Source: an uncultured Allomuricauda sp. (GTDB lineage Bacteria; Bacteroidota; Bacteroidia; Flavobacteriales; Flavobacteriaceae). From it: DNA of 64,000 nucleotides. Of the stretch, positions 9,634-17,908 are shown piece by piece; the first letter of the stretch is position 1; the number at the start of each line of letters is the position of its first letter. Below the pieces are notes generated by a model that worked only from the letters and a program-made list of their open reading frames with translations, was not told where the DNA came from and did not search any database. The stretch covers positions 1,240,001 to 1,304,000 of the forward strand of contig NZ_CANMUU010000002.1 of the NCBI RefSeq assembly GCF_947501165.1. Direction: 5' to 3'. The position numbers and the translations under genes were made by a program.

Positions 9634-10866
9634 ATGGGAGAAACTACGCTATTCTACATTATTATCTTTATTCTTGTGGCGCAATACCTGGTTCACCAGC
9701 TATTGGAATACTTAAACGCCCAACGCTTTTCTTCCACCGTACCGCAAGAACTCAAAGATGTTTTTACCAATGAGGAGTATCAAAAATCCCAGCAATATAA
9801 GCGCACAAAATATCGATTCGGTCTCCTTTCAGATGGTTTTTCACTTGTTTTCACTTTAGCGTTTTTATGGTTTGGAGGCTTTGAGTGGATAGATTCCCTA
9901 GTACGTTCCGTCACCGAAAATACCATAGGTATGGCCTTACTTTTCTTTGGTTGCATTGCCATTGGAAGTAGTATTATTGGCATTCCCTTTTCATATTATC
10001 AGACATTCACAATTGAAGAGAATTATGGTTTTAACAAAACCACTAAGCGTGTCTTTTTTGCGGATATCCTAAAAGGTTGGTTACTTACCATTTTAATAGG
10101 TGGTGCTATTCTGGCATTGTTCATCTGGTTTTACCAATGGACAGGGCCCAAGTTTTGGATTTACACATGGATACTTTTTACCGCGGTAATTTTGTTCACG
10201 AACCTGTTTTATAGCCGGTTACTGGTACCCCTTTTTAATAAACAGACCCCGCTTCACGAAGGAAGTTTGAAATACGCAATTGAAAATTACGCCAAACAAG
10301 TAGGCTTTGAGCTCAACAAGATTTTTGTGATAGACGGCTCCAAACGTTCTACCAAGGCCAATGCCTATTTCTCCGGTTTTGGGAGAGAAAAGCGAATAAC
10401 GCTTTTCGATACCCTCATCAATGATCTGGACGAAGAAGAAATTGTGGCAGTTTTGGCACATGAGGTGGGACATTATAAAAAGAAACATATCATTTTCAAT
10501 CTGGTGGTATCATTACTGCTTACAGGATTGACCTTGTATGTCCTTTCTCTTTTTATAAACACTCCCGAAATTTCATTGGCCATTGGTGTATCACAGCCCA
10601 GTTTTCATGCCGGGTTGGTTGGTTTTGTTCTGCTGTATAGCCCAATTTCTGAAATCACCGGATTAGCGATGAACTATTTATCCCGAAGATTTGAATTTGA
10701 GGCCGATGACTATGCCAAAACGACATTCGCTGCCACACCTCTGATAAGCTCGTTAAAGAAATTATCAAAGAACAGCCTAAGTAATCTCACACCTCACCCG
10801 GCTTACGTGTTTGTCCACTATTCACATCCTCCTTTGGTGGAACGCATACGAAACCTAAAGGCATAA
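9634..10866 (+). CDS. M48 family metallopeptidase (Ste24/CAAX-protease type)
   Basis: This 410-residue integral membrane protease has about seven hydrophobic segments, the zinc motif HEVGH at residues 276-280 and the third ligand in FEFEADDYA near residue 356. This is the Ste24p-like arrangement of M48 peptidases. In bacteria these enzymes act in membrane protein quality control. The start lies 3 nt after the methyltransferase stop, so the two are probably one transcript. Length and motif positions are normal for the family. Confidence 0.92.
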   Translation: MGETTLFYIIIFILVAQYLVHQLLEYLNAQRFSSTVPQELKDVFTNEEYQKSQQYKRTKYRFGLLSDGFSLVFTLAFLWFGGFEWIDSLVRSVTENTIGMALLFFGCIAIGSSIIGIPFSYYQTFTIEENYGFNKTTKRVFFADILKGWLLTILIGGAILALFIWFYQWTGPKFWIYTWILFTAVILFTNLFYSRLLVPLFNKQTPLHEGSLKYAIENYAKQVGFELNKIFVIDGSKRSTKANAYFSGFGREKRITLFDTLINDLDEEEIVAVLAHEVGHYKKKHIIFNLVVSLLLTGLTLYVLSLFINTPEISLAIGVSQPSFHAGLVGFVLLYSPISEITGLAMNYLSRRFEFEADDYAKTTFAATPLISSLKKLSKNSLSNLTPHPAYVFVHYSHPPLVERIRNLKA

Positions 10867-10910
10867 TTTTTGTTGTTTACCTTTTTGGATTGTGGTAACT
10901 TTAATTTACT

Positions 10911-13115
10911 ATGACGGAGGCAGCTATAGAAAAAGAGAACAAAGAAATTGCAAAGCAATACAAGGAATTGCTGCGCATCAGCTACCAGACCCTTACCCCA
11001 GAGGATAAAAAGCTGATACGCTCGGCCTTCGATGTTGCCGTGGATGCACATAAGGACCAGCGGAGAAAATCCGGTGAGGCTTATATCTTCCACCCTATTG
11101 CCGTGGCCAAAATTGTAGCTTCCAAAATTGGTCTCGACGCTGTTTCCATTGCTTCTGCCCTACTCCATGATGTTGTTGAAGATACTGAGTACACCTTGGG
11201 TGATATTGAACGGATGTTCGGGGAGACCGTAGCTCGAATTGTGGATGGCCTTACCAAAATAGCCCACCTTAAAAAGGATAAGGACATCAGTCAGCAAGCG
11301 GAGAATTTTAGGAAAATGCTTTTGACGTTGCATGATGACGTTCGAGTGATCATCATAAAAATTGCCGACCGCTATCACAATATGCTCACCATGGATGCCA
11401 TGCCCGAGCATAAACAGGTAAAAATAGCTTCGGAAACCCTATATATCTATGCCCCCCTTGCACACCGAATTGGGCTTTATAATATCAAAACGCATCTGGA
11501 AGACCTGAGTCTCAAGTATACTGAACCAGAGGTTTATAAGGACATACAGGCGAAAATTGAGAATACTGAAGAAGAACAACTAGCCTATATTGAAGACTTT
11601 TCCAATGTAATCCGAAATTCTTTGGATAAAGAAGGTCTTAATTATGAAATTAAAGGCCGGATGAAGTCCACTTTTTCCATCCGCAGAAAAATGAAGGCGC
11701 AGAATGTCTCTTTTGATGAGGTGTACGATAAATTTGCCATTCGCATCATCTATAAATCGGATAGGAAGAATGAAAAGTTTCTGGCTTGGAAGATTTATTC
11801 CATAGTCACGGACCACTTTACCCCTAACCCCATTCGCTTGCGGGATTGGATTACCTCGCCCAAATCTACGGGTTACGAGGCATTGCACATTACCGTTATG
11901 GGACCCGAAGGAAAATGGGTAGAGGTACAGATTAGAAGCGAGCGCATGCATGAAATTGCCGAGAAAGGATATGCAGCCCACTTTAAGTACAAACATGGGG
12001 AACAGAAAGAACAGGGTATTGAGGAATGGTTGAACCGCTTACAGGAAGCCTTGGAAACCTCAAACGGAAGTGCAGTTGACTTTGTAGAGGAATTCAAACT
12101 CAACCTCTACTCCAAAGAAATCTTTGTATTTACCCCAAAAGGGGATTTAAAATCCATGCCAAAGGGAGCTACGGCTCTTGATTTTGCCTTCCATATACAC
12201 ACAGAAATTGGAATGAAGACCCGCGGGGCTCGGGTAAACGGAAAGTTGGTGCCCTTGGGAACACCACTTCAAAGTGGGGACCAAGTTGAAATTATCACCT
12301 CAGAAATTGCAAAACCCAACCAAAGCTGGTTGGATTATGCCCAAACTGCACGTGCACGTGCCAAAATTCGTTCTTCGTTGAGCGAGGAAAAAAAATCCAT
12401 TGCTGCAGAAGGCAAGGAAATTTTACGCCGAAAGCTAAAATCCCAAAAAATTGACCTTAGCGAAGATACGGTGAACAAGCTGGTGCAATATTTTAAGCTA
12501 AAGACCAGTTTGGACCTTTTTTATAGAGTGGGCATAGGGGTTATTGACAATCAAAAGCTAAAGGACTTTGCATCTACCTACCATAATGCCTTTTTAAATT
12601 TCTTCAAGAACAAAATCCGAAGAAATCCAGCGCCCAAAGATGTCAATAAAGATGAGATCACCACCAAATACGATATGCTCGTTTTTGGTAAGGAAGAAGA
12701 AAAGCTCAGTTATAAGCTTTCCCAATGCTGTAACCCTATTCCAGGTGATGATGTTTTTGGTTTTTTAAGTGTGAGCGACGGTATAAAGGTGCATAAAAAG
12801 AACTGCCCCAATGCTATATCCATGCAGTCCAACTACGCCTATCGCATTATGCAGGCCAAATGGATAGATTCTACCCAAGAGGAGTTTACCGTGGATATTG
12901 AGCTTACCGGAATTGACAATTTGGGACTTGTAAACGAGATTACCAATATAATCTCGGACAATATGCATGTGAACATGCGCAACCTTAATTTTAGCGCGGA
13001 TGGTGGTACCTTTAAAGGAAAAATTGCGTTGGTGGTAAAGAACAACACTATATTGAAAAAGCTCATCAACAATTTGAAGCAGATTGAAGGGATAGACAAA
13101 GTGGACAGAATTTAA
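10911..13115 (+). CDS. rsh: RelA/SpoT homologue, bifunctional (p)ppGpp synthetase/hydrolase
   Basis: This 734-residue protein has the full long-RSH domain order. The HD hydrolase domain spans residues about 40-200, with His61 and the HDVVED motif at 86-91. The synthetase domain spans about 230-350 (GRMKSTFSIRRKM, STGYEALHITV). TGS lies at about 405-465 (IFVFTPKGDLKSMPKGATA), followed by the helical/zinc-finger region (SQCCNPIPGDDVFGF) and a C-terminal ACT domain at about 655-734. It makes and degrades the stringent-response alarmone. The intact HD motif argues for a bifunctional enzyme. A TAACTTTA box at 10896 with TTG 20 nt upstream is a weak Bacteroidota-type promoter candidate. fur follows after 39 nt. 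Confidence 0.95.
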   Translation: MTEAAIEKENKEIAKQYKELLRISYQTLTPEDKKLIRSAFDVAVDAHKDQRRKSGEAYIFHPIAVAKIVASKIGLDAVSIASALLHDVVEDTEYTLGDIERMFGETVARIVDGLTKIAHLKKDKDISQQAENFRKMLLTLHDDVRVIIIKIADRYHNMLTMDAMPEHKQVKIASETLYIYAPLAHRIGLYNIKTHLEDLSLKYTEPEVYKDIQAKIENTEEEQLAYIEDFSNVIRNSLDKEGLNYEIKGRMKSTFSIRRKMKAQNVSFDEVYDKFAIRIIYKSDRKNEKFLAWKIYSIVTDHFTPNPIRLRDWITSPKSTGYEALHITVMGPEGKWVEVQIRSERMHEIAEKGYAAHFKYKHGEQKEQGIEEWLNRLQEALETSNGSAVDFVEEFKLNLYSKEIFVFTPKGDLKSMPKGATALDFAFHIHTEIGMKTRGARVNGKLVPLGTPLQSGDQVEIITSEIAKPNQSWLDYAQTARARAKIRSSLSEEKKSIAAEGKEILRRKLKSQKIDLSEDTVNKLVQYFKLKTSLDLFYRVGIGVIDNQKLKDFASTYHNAFLNFFKNKIRRNPAPKDVNKDEITTKYDMLVFGKEEEKLSYKLSQCCNPIPGDDVFGFLSVSDGIKVHKKNCPNAISMQSNYAYRIMQAKWIDSTQEEFTVDIELTGIDNLGLVNEITNIISDNMHVNMRNLNFSADGGTFKGKIALVVKNNTILKKLINNLKQIEGIDKVDRI

Positions 13116-13124
13116 ATTTTAGCG

Positions 13125-13132
13125 TACCTTTG
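13125..13132 (+). promoter_or_regulatory. Bacteroidota -7 box (TACCTTTG) in front of fur
   Basis: TACCTTTG is a perfect match to the TAnnTTTG element recognised by the Bacteroidota housekeeping sigma factor. It lies just after the rsh stop and about 22 nt before the fur ATG. The upstream -33 TTTG is poorly matched, so this is a moderate prediction. Confidence 0.45.
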
Positions 13133-13154
13133 TCCTTTAGTTTTGGAACGAAAC

Positions 13155-13610
13155 ATGGGGAACAGTAAAAATCAGGAAATTGTAAAGAATGTCTTCACTT
13201 CCTTCTTGGAAGAAAAGGGACATCGCAAGACTCCAGAACGCTATGCCATTCTGCAGGAAATCTATGACAGTGACGACCATTTTGATGTGGAATCGCTCTA
13301 CATTAAAATGAAAACCAAAAACTACAGGGTAAGCCGGGCCACGCTCTACAATACTATTGAGCTTCTTTTGGATTGTAAGTTGGTGCGCAAGCATCAGTTT
13401 GGTAAAAACCAGGCCCAATATGAGAAGTCTTATTTTGACCGTCAGCACGACCATGTAATTCTTACGGACACGGGCGAAGTTGTAGAATTCTGCGACCCCC
13501 GTATCCAATCCATAAAAAAAACCATTGAGGAGGTTTTTGACATTAAAATAAACACGCACTCGCTCTATTTTTACGGAACCCGAAACAAAGAAGAAAACCT
13601 AACCGACTAA
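13155..13610 (+). CDS. fur: Fur family transcriptional regulator
   Basis: A TTG-initiated extension from 13143 is possible, but the ATG at 13155 (MGNSKNQ) gives the usual flavobacterial N-terminus and 151 residues. The winged-helix part ([41 protein letters not shown]) and the dimerisation/metal part ([20 protein letters not shown]) are clear. The region that holds the structural CxxC zinc site in proteobacterial Fur here reads [11 protein letters not shown], without a CxxC pair. It probably controls metal or peroxide response genes, and which metal cannot be decided. purA follows 12 nt after the stop, suggesting an operon. Confidence 0.88.
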   Translation: MGNSKNQEIVKNVFTSFLEEKGHRKTPERYAILQEIYDSDDHFDVESLYIKMKTKNYRVSRATLYNTIELLLDCKLVRKHQFGKNQAQYEKSYFDRQHDHVILTDTGEVVEFCDPRIQSIKKTIEEVFDIKINTHSLYFYGTRNKEENLTD

Positions 13611-13622
13611 CCCATCCACTAC

Positions 13623-14891
13623 ATGGTAGATTTACTGCTTGGTCTCCAATGGGGAGACGAGGGAAAAGGAAAGATTGTTGATGTATTGACCAAGGACTAT
13701 GATATTATAGCCCGTTTTCAAGGGGGACCCAATGCTGGGCATACCTTGGAATTTGATGGCATAAAACACGTGCTGCATACCATTCCCTCCGGTATTTTTC
13801 ATAAAAACGCCATGAACGTGGTGGGCAATGGTGTGGTGATAGACCCGGTTATCTTTAAAAGAGAGCTGGACAATTTGGATAAGTTTGACCTGGACTATAC
13901 CAAGAAGCTCCTCATATCTCGCAAAGCCCATTTGATTTTACCCACCCACCGTTTATTGGATGCCGCCTCAGAAACGGCAAAGGGTAAGGCAAAAATTGGT
14001 TCTACCCTAAAGGGTATTGGCCCCACTTATATGGATAAGACCGGAAGAAACGGTCTTCGTGTGGGAGATTTGGAATTTGATACCTGGAGAACCAAATACC
14101 GAAATCTGGCCAACAAGCATGAGGCCATGATAGCTTTTTACAATGTGGATATCCAGTACGACCTCAAAGAACTGGAAGACGAGTTCTGCGAAGGGGTGGA
14201 AACTTTAAAAAAACTCACCTTTATTGACAGCGAGGAATATATGTTCAATGCGCAACGAGAAGGTAAAAAAATATTGGCCGAAGGAGCCCAAGGCTCCCTT
14301 TTGGATATTGATTTTGGGACCTATCCCTACGTAACCTCCTCCAATACTACTGCGGCAGGCGCCTGTACCGGATTGGGAGTAGCGCCCAACAAAATTGGCA
14401 GGGTATTGGGTATTTTTAAGGCCTATACCACCCGAGTGGGCAGTGGCCCTTTCCCTACTGAGCTTTTTGACAAGGATGGTGAGACCATGGGCCGCGTAGG
14501 CAACGAATTTGGTGCCACAACAGGCAGACCTAGACGCTGTGGCTGGTTGGACTTGGTCGCTTTGAAATATGCCGTACAGGTAAACGGGGTTACGGAGCTT
14601 ATGATGATGAAAGCCGATGTACTGAGCGGTTTTGAAACCTTAAAGGTCTGTACCGCCTACAAGTATAAAGGCGAAGAAATACAGCATTTGCCCTACAATA
14701 TTGAAAATGATAACCTTTCCCCTATCTATAAAAGTCTAAAAGGCTGGTCCAAAGACCTGACCAAAATGACGAAGGCCGAAGAACTACCGCCTGCTCTCAA
14801 TGCTTACATCGCCTTTTTGGAAGAGGAACTGCAAGTGCCCATTAAGATTGTCTCCGTAGGTCCGGATAGGTTGCAGACCATTCACCGTTAG
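13623..14891 (+). CDS. purA: Adenylosuccinate synthetase
   Basis: This 422-residue enzyme has the GTP-binding loop WGDEGKGK (residues 10-17), the GxNAGHT motif (residues about 36-42) and the late GATTGRPRRCGW segment, all diagnostic of PurA. It converts IMP, aspartate and GTP to adenylosuccinate in AMP synthesis. It lies 12 nt after fur, a common flavobacterial arrangement. Its last 50 nt overlap the 3' end of a small minus-strand ORF. It marks the last core gene before the accessory region. Confidence 0.97.
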   Translation: MVDLLLGLQWGDEGKGKIVDVLTKDYDIIARFQGGPNAGHTLEFDGIKHVLHTIPSGIFHKNAMNVVGNGVVIDPVIFKRELDNLDKFDLDYTKKLLISRKAHLILPTHRLLDAASETAKGKAKIGSTLKGIGPTYMDKTGRNGLRVGDLEFDTWRTKYRNLANKHEAMIAFYNVDIQYDLKELEDEFCEGVETLKKLTFIDSEEYMFNAQREGKKILAEGAQGSLLDIDFGTYPYVTSSNTTAAGACTGLGVAPNKIGRVLGIFKAYTTRVGSGPFPTELFDKDGETMGRVGNEFGATTGRPRRCGWLDLVALKYAVQVNGVTELMMMKADVLSGFETLKVCTAYKYKGEEIQHLPYNIENDNLSPIYKSLKGWSKDLTKMTKAEELPPALNAYIAFLEEELQVPIKIVSVGPDRLQTIHR

Positions 14892-15093
14892 TCCTTGTTT
14901 CTCGCAAAGCTTTGATAACGGCCCGCATAGCTGCCGCCACATTTTGCACATCTTTGCGGTGAAAGCTACTTTCTTCCAAGTAAAAGAGCATTTCTACCCC
15001 CATATCCAAAACATTGGCCAACTCTTGGGTAGAGCCATAGCTATCTTGAACACGTTCTAGAAAATCTTGTTGGGATTGATTTGTCATAGTCAT
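14842..15093 (-). CDS. Small hypothetical protein, divergent partner of the XRE regulator
   Basis: This 83-residue ORF starts at 15093 (a second ATG lies at 15087). Its composition looks protein-like (Glu/Gln-rich amphipathic stretches such as SQQDFLERVQDSYGS). The last 17 codons overlap the purA 3' end on the opposite strand. I recognise no family. Its start codon lies inside a perfect palindrome (15089-15106) that recurs upstream of the divergent XRE gene, which strongly suggests regulated expression and supports a real gene. An antitoxin-like or accessory role is only a guess from this layout. Confidence 0.55.
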   Translation of the reverse strand: MTMTNQSQQDFLERVQDSYGSTQELANVLDMGVEMLFYLEESSFHRKDVQNVAAAMRAVIKALRETRTNGEWSATYPDLRRQS

Positions 15094-15106
15094 AATAGGT
15101 TATGAC
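15089..15106. promoter_or_regulatory. Operator-like palindrome O1 (GTCATAA-N4-TTATGAC)
   Basis: A perfect 7-bp inverted repeat with a TAGG spacer overlaps the start codon of the 83-residue ORF. It is the same sequence as O2 44 bp away (centre to centre), about four helical turns, so two dimers could bind the same DNA face. An extra half-site GTCATA lies directly beside it at 15083. Binding by the adjacent XRE protein is inferred. Confidence 0.7.
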
Positions 15107-15132
15107 ATAAATATAATGTTTCTTTTTTACTT

Positions 15133-15150
15133 GTCATAATTTGTTATGAC
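15133..15150. promoter_or_regulatory. Operator-like palindrome O2 (GTCATAA-N4-TTATGAC)
   Basis: This is the second perfect copy of the palindrome, with spacer TTTG, centred 56 nt upstream of the XRE start codon and within its probable promoter region. Together with O1 it suggests co-repression of both divergent genes by the XRE product. Confidence 0.7.
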
Positions 15151-15197
15151 CTTGTTCTGAAGTAATCTATCCAATTTTGTTTTGTTAGAGCTAATCA

Positions 15198-15416
15198 ATG
15201 TTGACAAAACAAGAGCTATCCAAAAAAATAGGCGACCGTATCAAACTATTGCGGAAAGAACGAAATATTTCTCAAGCTGAACTAGGAAGGCTCTGTGAAC
15301 GAGACAAACAACATATTGAGCTTATTGAAAACCACAAAGTTTCTGCCAATACCTATACGCTTTACACCATAGCTAAAGCCCTTAAGATAGAATTGAAGGA
15401 GTTGTTTGATTTTTAA
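15198..15416 (+). CDS. XRE family helix-turn-helix regulator
   Basis: This 72-residue single-domain Cro/C1-type protein has the helix-turn-helix in residues about 10-65 (IKLLRKERNISQAELGRLC then HIELIENHKVSANTYTLYTIAKAL). No extra domain is present. It is divergent from the 83-residue ORF, with two perfect palindromes in the 104-nt gap, so autorepression is likely. The recombinase gene converges on it from the other side with a 27-nt gap. Such small XRE proteins are frequent in mobile regions. Confidence 0.85.
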   Translation: MLTKQELSKKIGDRIKLLRKERNISQAELGRLCERDKQHIELIENHKVSANTYTLYTIAKALKIELKELFDF

Positions 15417-15443
15417 ACATTTGCCAAAAAAGACAAAACCCAA

Positions 15444-16292
15444 CTAGCAATTAAACCTAAGTGTATTTAATGGGCTTTCCACCTGCTTAATTTCTGTAAC
15501 ACTTACATGTGTGTAAACCATCGTGGTCTTTATGGAGGTATGGCCCAAAAGCTTTTGAATGACTCGGATGTCCGTCCCGGCTTCCAGTAAGTGTGTGGCA
15601 AATGAATGTCTAAAGGTATGGGTTGAAATCACTTTTTTCAATTTGGCCCTTTTTGCGCCATTTTTTACCACACTAAGTAAACTACTGGCAGTATATTGTG
15701 TGCCGTGCTCTCCCTCAAAAAGAAAAGTGGTGGGCTTATACTCCTTGTAGTATTTTCTGAGCAGGACTTTAAGTCGCACAGGGAACATAAGCTGTCTATC
15801 CTTCTTTCCCTTAGCGTTATATAGTGTAATGGTATTCCGTTCCCCATCCAAATGGACAATTTTAAGATTTAAGAGTTCTCCGCTTCGCAACCCAAGGGCG
15901 TAAAGCGTAGCCAACATGGCCTTGTGCTTTAGGTTCTTTGTAAGGTTTAAAATAGTTTCCACTTCCTTTTTTGCGAGCACTACGGGTAGTTTGAATGCTT
16001 TGCGGGTAGGCCTAAAATCTGTCAAAGCAAGTTCTCTGTTGAACATAGTTCCGTAGAAGAGCGCCAAACTTCCCAGCATTTGTTTTTGAGAGGAATAGGA
16101 GATTCTTTTAAAGGTGAAAAAGTCTAAGCAAATTCGATGGATATCGGTATCATGAAGTGAATTCCAATATTTGACCGCCGTGGTTTGTTGAAACAGTTTT
16201 AGGCAAGAAATATAGGAATTTATGGTATTGGGACTGTACCCCTTAAGTTCCATTATTTTTTGAAACTTTTGCAGTTGCGTATAACCTTCCAT
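15444..16292 (-). CDS. Tyrosine recombinase heading a cassette array (XerC/D type)
   Basis: This 282-residue recombinase has a core-binding SAM-like domain at residues about 5-85 and a catalytic domain at about 100-270. The catalytic residues are visible: Arg136 (GLRSGE), Lys161 or Lys163 (NAKGKKD), His225 and Arg228 (THTFRHSF), His251 (LLGH) and nucleophile Tyr260 (VYTH). The Arg-to-HxxR distance is 89 residues, close to XerD (about 96) and far shorter than IntI1 (about 131), so the extra IntI-specific domain is absent. It is nevertheless placed like an integron integrase, divergent from a cassette array with an attI-like core 115 bp from its start. Cassette recombination is inferred from the neighbouring sites. 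Confidence 0.92.
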   Translation of the reverse strand: MEGYTQLQKFQKIMELKGYSPNTINSYISCLKLFQQTTAVKYWNSLHDTDIHRICLDFFTFKRISYSSQKQMLGSLALFYGTMFNRELALTDFRPTRKAFKLPVVLAKKEVETILNLTKNLKHKAMLATLYALGLRSGELLNLKIVHLDGERNTITLYNAKGKKDRQLMFPVRLKVLLRKYYKEYKPTTFLFEGEHGTQYTASSLLSVVKNGAKRAKLKKVISTHTFRHSFATHLLEAGTDIRVIQKLLGHTSIKTTMVYTHVSVTEIKQVESPLNTLRFNC

Positions 16293-16399
16293 TTTGGAAC
16301 AAGATTTGGTATTTTAAAAATATAGAATTTCCTCTAAAAAGTGCGATTTAACCTCCCAAAAGGGTAGGATAATGGCAAAAATTGGATAAATTGAGGATA

Positions 16400-16424
16400 T
16401 AAACGAGTTGTGCGTAATTTGAAT
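16400..16424 (+). other. attI-like recombination site at the head of the array
   Basis: The core GTTGTGCGTAATTT begins at 16407, between the divergent recombinase gene and the first cassette gene. Its first ten bases are the exact reverse complement of TACGCACAAC (17653-17662) at the 3' end of the first cassette, as expected of the two ends of one inserted cassette. The same pattern GTTG-N3-GTAATT begins cassettes 2 and 5. A TTG (16391) plus TAATTTG (16415) could also act as an array promoter. Confidence 0.7.
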
Positions 16425-16442
16425 GAACATTTTGAATAATCA

Positions 16443-17647
16443 ATGAACACTGTAAAAATTGGAGACAAATTCGAACACAAATCCTATGATTTGATTGTAA
16501 AAGCAATCAGAAATGGAGAGTTGGGAATTTCTGAAAGTACAGCTAAAGTTCAAAAAAAGTCGGCTATTATTCAAAAGATAGAGAAAAGGAAATAATCTTC
16601 GATTTATCCATTGAGATTTGGCCGAAAAATGCGGAAAGATATACTCTTCTTTATTTAATTGAGTGCAAAAGTTCGCCATCTGGACACAACGTTCCTGTTG
16701 ATGATGTTGAGGAATTTAACACCAAAATAAATCAGGTTGCAGGCGGAGGAGTAAAAGGAGTTATGATTACAGATAACAAATTTCAATCTGGAGGACTAAC
16801 TTTTGCCAAGAACAAACGAATGATGTTAATAGAAGTTGACAAAGATGACAATCATTCGATAATACTTCACAGAACAGATAAAGAAAGTAAGAAGAATGAA
16901 AAGGAGAATGCTGATGAGATTTTCTTTAAATTTATAAAAAAGGCGTTAGGACTAAAAAAAGTAAAAGGGTTAAAACGTCTATCTGCAATACAAATTGAAA
17001 ACTTGGCTTTGCCAATTCTTCAAAAGTACAATGACCTGTATTCATCAATTAAAATTGACAATTTTATTGAACACTTAAAGTCTGAATATGATTTAGAATT
17101 TGACTTCACGCAAGATTTAGAAACAGCGAATGGTAAGAAAATTGAGGGATACTTTGATGTTAAGAACAAAAAAATCTTAATTGATAAATCAATTATAGGT
17201 TCAGAAAAATTCCCTTTTGTTTTGGGACACGAATTAGGACACTTTTTTCTTCATAGTAAACTAAAAGTTAATCAAGAAAGATACGAGGATTTTGCAGATT
17301 CTGAATATGACTTTTTCACTGATAGACATAATTTAGTAAATGACAGAAATTGGATTGAATGGCAAGCTAATAAATTTGCAATTTCTCTTTTCTTGCCAAA
17401 AGTCTTATTTCTTCCTCACCTAATCGCATATAGACAAAGTATTGGAATAAGTCGTCCAGAACATATTTATCTTGACGAACAAACTATAAATAAACAAGAT
17501 TATTATAAAACGGTAGATTATCTATCTGACTATTTTGGAATTAGTAAAACAGCTGTTAAGTTTAGAATCGAGGAACTGAATTTAATTACTTACGCAAAAC
17601 CAAAAGACGATTTTAGAAGTGTCGTAAGAAGAACATTTTTTGAATAA
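16443..17647 (+). pseudogene. Frameshifted PD-(D/E)XK nuclease - ImmA/IrrE metallopeptidase fusion
   Basis: Two frames together encode one protein of about 400 residues. Frame 1 starts at ATG 16443 (MNTVKIGDKFEHKSYD) and stops at 16595. The continuing frame runs from about 16559 to 17647. It holds the nuclease-like core (FDLSIEIWPKN then YLIECKSS with the E-x-K motif, followed by VPVDDVEEF) and a C-terminal gluzincin domain with HELGH near 17227-17241. The join falls on A AAA AAG (16553-16559), so either one A is missing from the run or a -1 ribosomal slip occurs. The combination of a restriction-like nuclease and an IrrE-type protease suggests a stress or defence role, which is inference. 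This is the sole gene of cassette 1. Confidence 0.75.
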
Positions 17648-17649
17648 AA

Positions 17650-17792
17650 AACTACGCACAACAATGGCTATAAGTAATTGCTGGTTCTCGCCTACTTCTG
17701 AAAATCCTCGCGGATTTTCAGTTTGGTGTATACTTGTAAAGTTAAGTACTAACCCACGCAACTACTCATAGCCGAGACCGTTGGCGGTAATT
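17650..17792 (+). repeat. attC-like site A
   Basis: This is a large imperfect palindrome of about 140 bp. The left arm is TACGCACAAC-AAT-GGCTATAAGTAATTGC. The right arm is ACTCATAGCC-GAGACC-GTTGGCGGTAATT. The arms pair as CAAC/GTTG and GGCTAT/ATAGCC, with a 3-nt spacer on the left and a 6-nt spacer on the right. The interior contains a second short hairpin (GAAAATCC / GGATTTTC). It separates the nuclease cassette from the ArsR cassette. No gene lies in this gap. Confidence 0.75.
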
Positions 17793-17908
17793 AGAAAACC
17801 AGACACACAACAAGCCCCATCCCTCAGAATTTAAATAAATTTCTTGTGCAAGTGAAAACTTGCGTTTATATTTGCAAGCAATTACTTGCTTAATTTGATT
17901 ACGAAACT

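Noticed and set aside
15198..15416. XRE gene plus 83-residue ORF as a toxin-antitoxin pair
   Set aside because: No toxin family is recognisable in the 83-residue ORF and the genes are divergent rather than co-transcribed; only a regulatory link is supported.
15444..16292. Prophage or integrative element integrase
   Set aside because: No tRNA target, flanking direct repeats, phage or conjugation genes were seen; the neighbouring palindromes fit a cassette array better.
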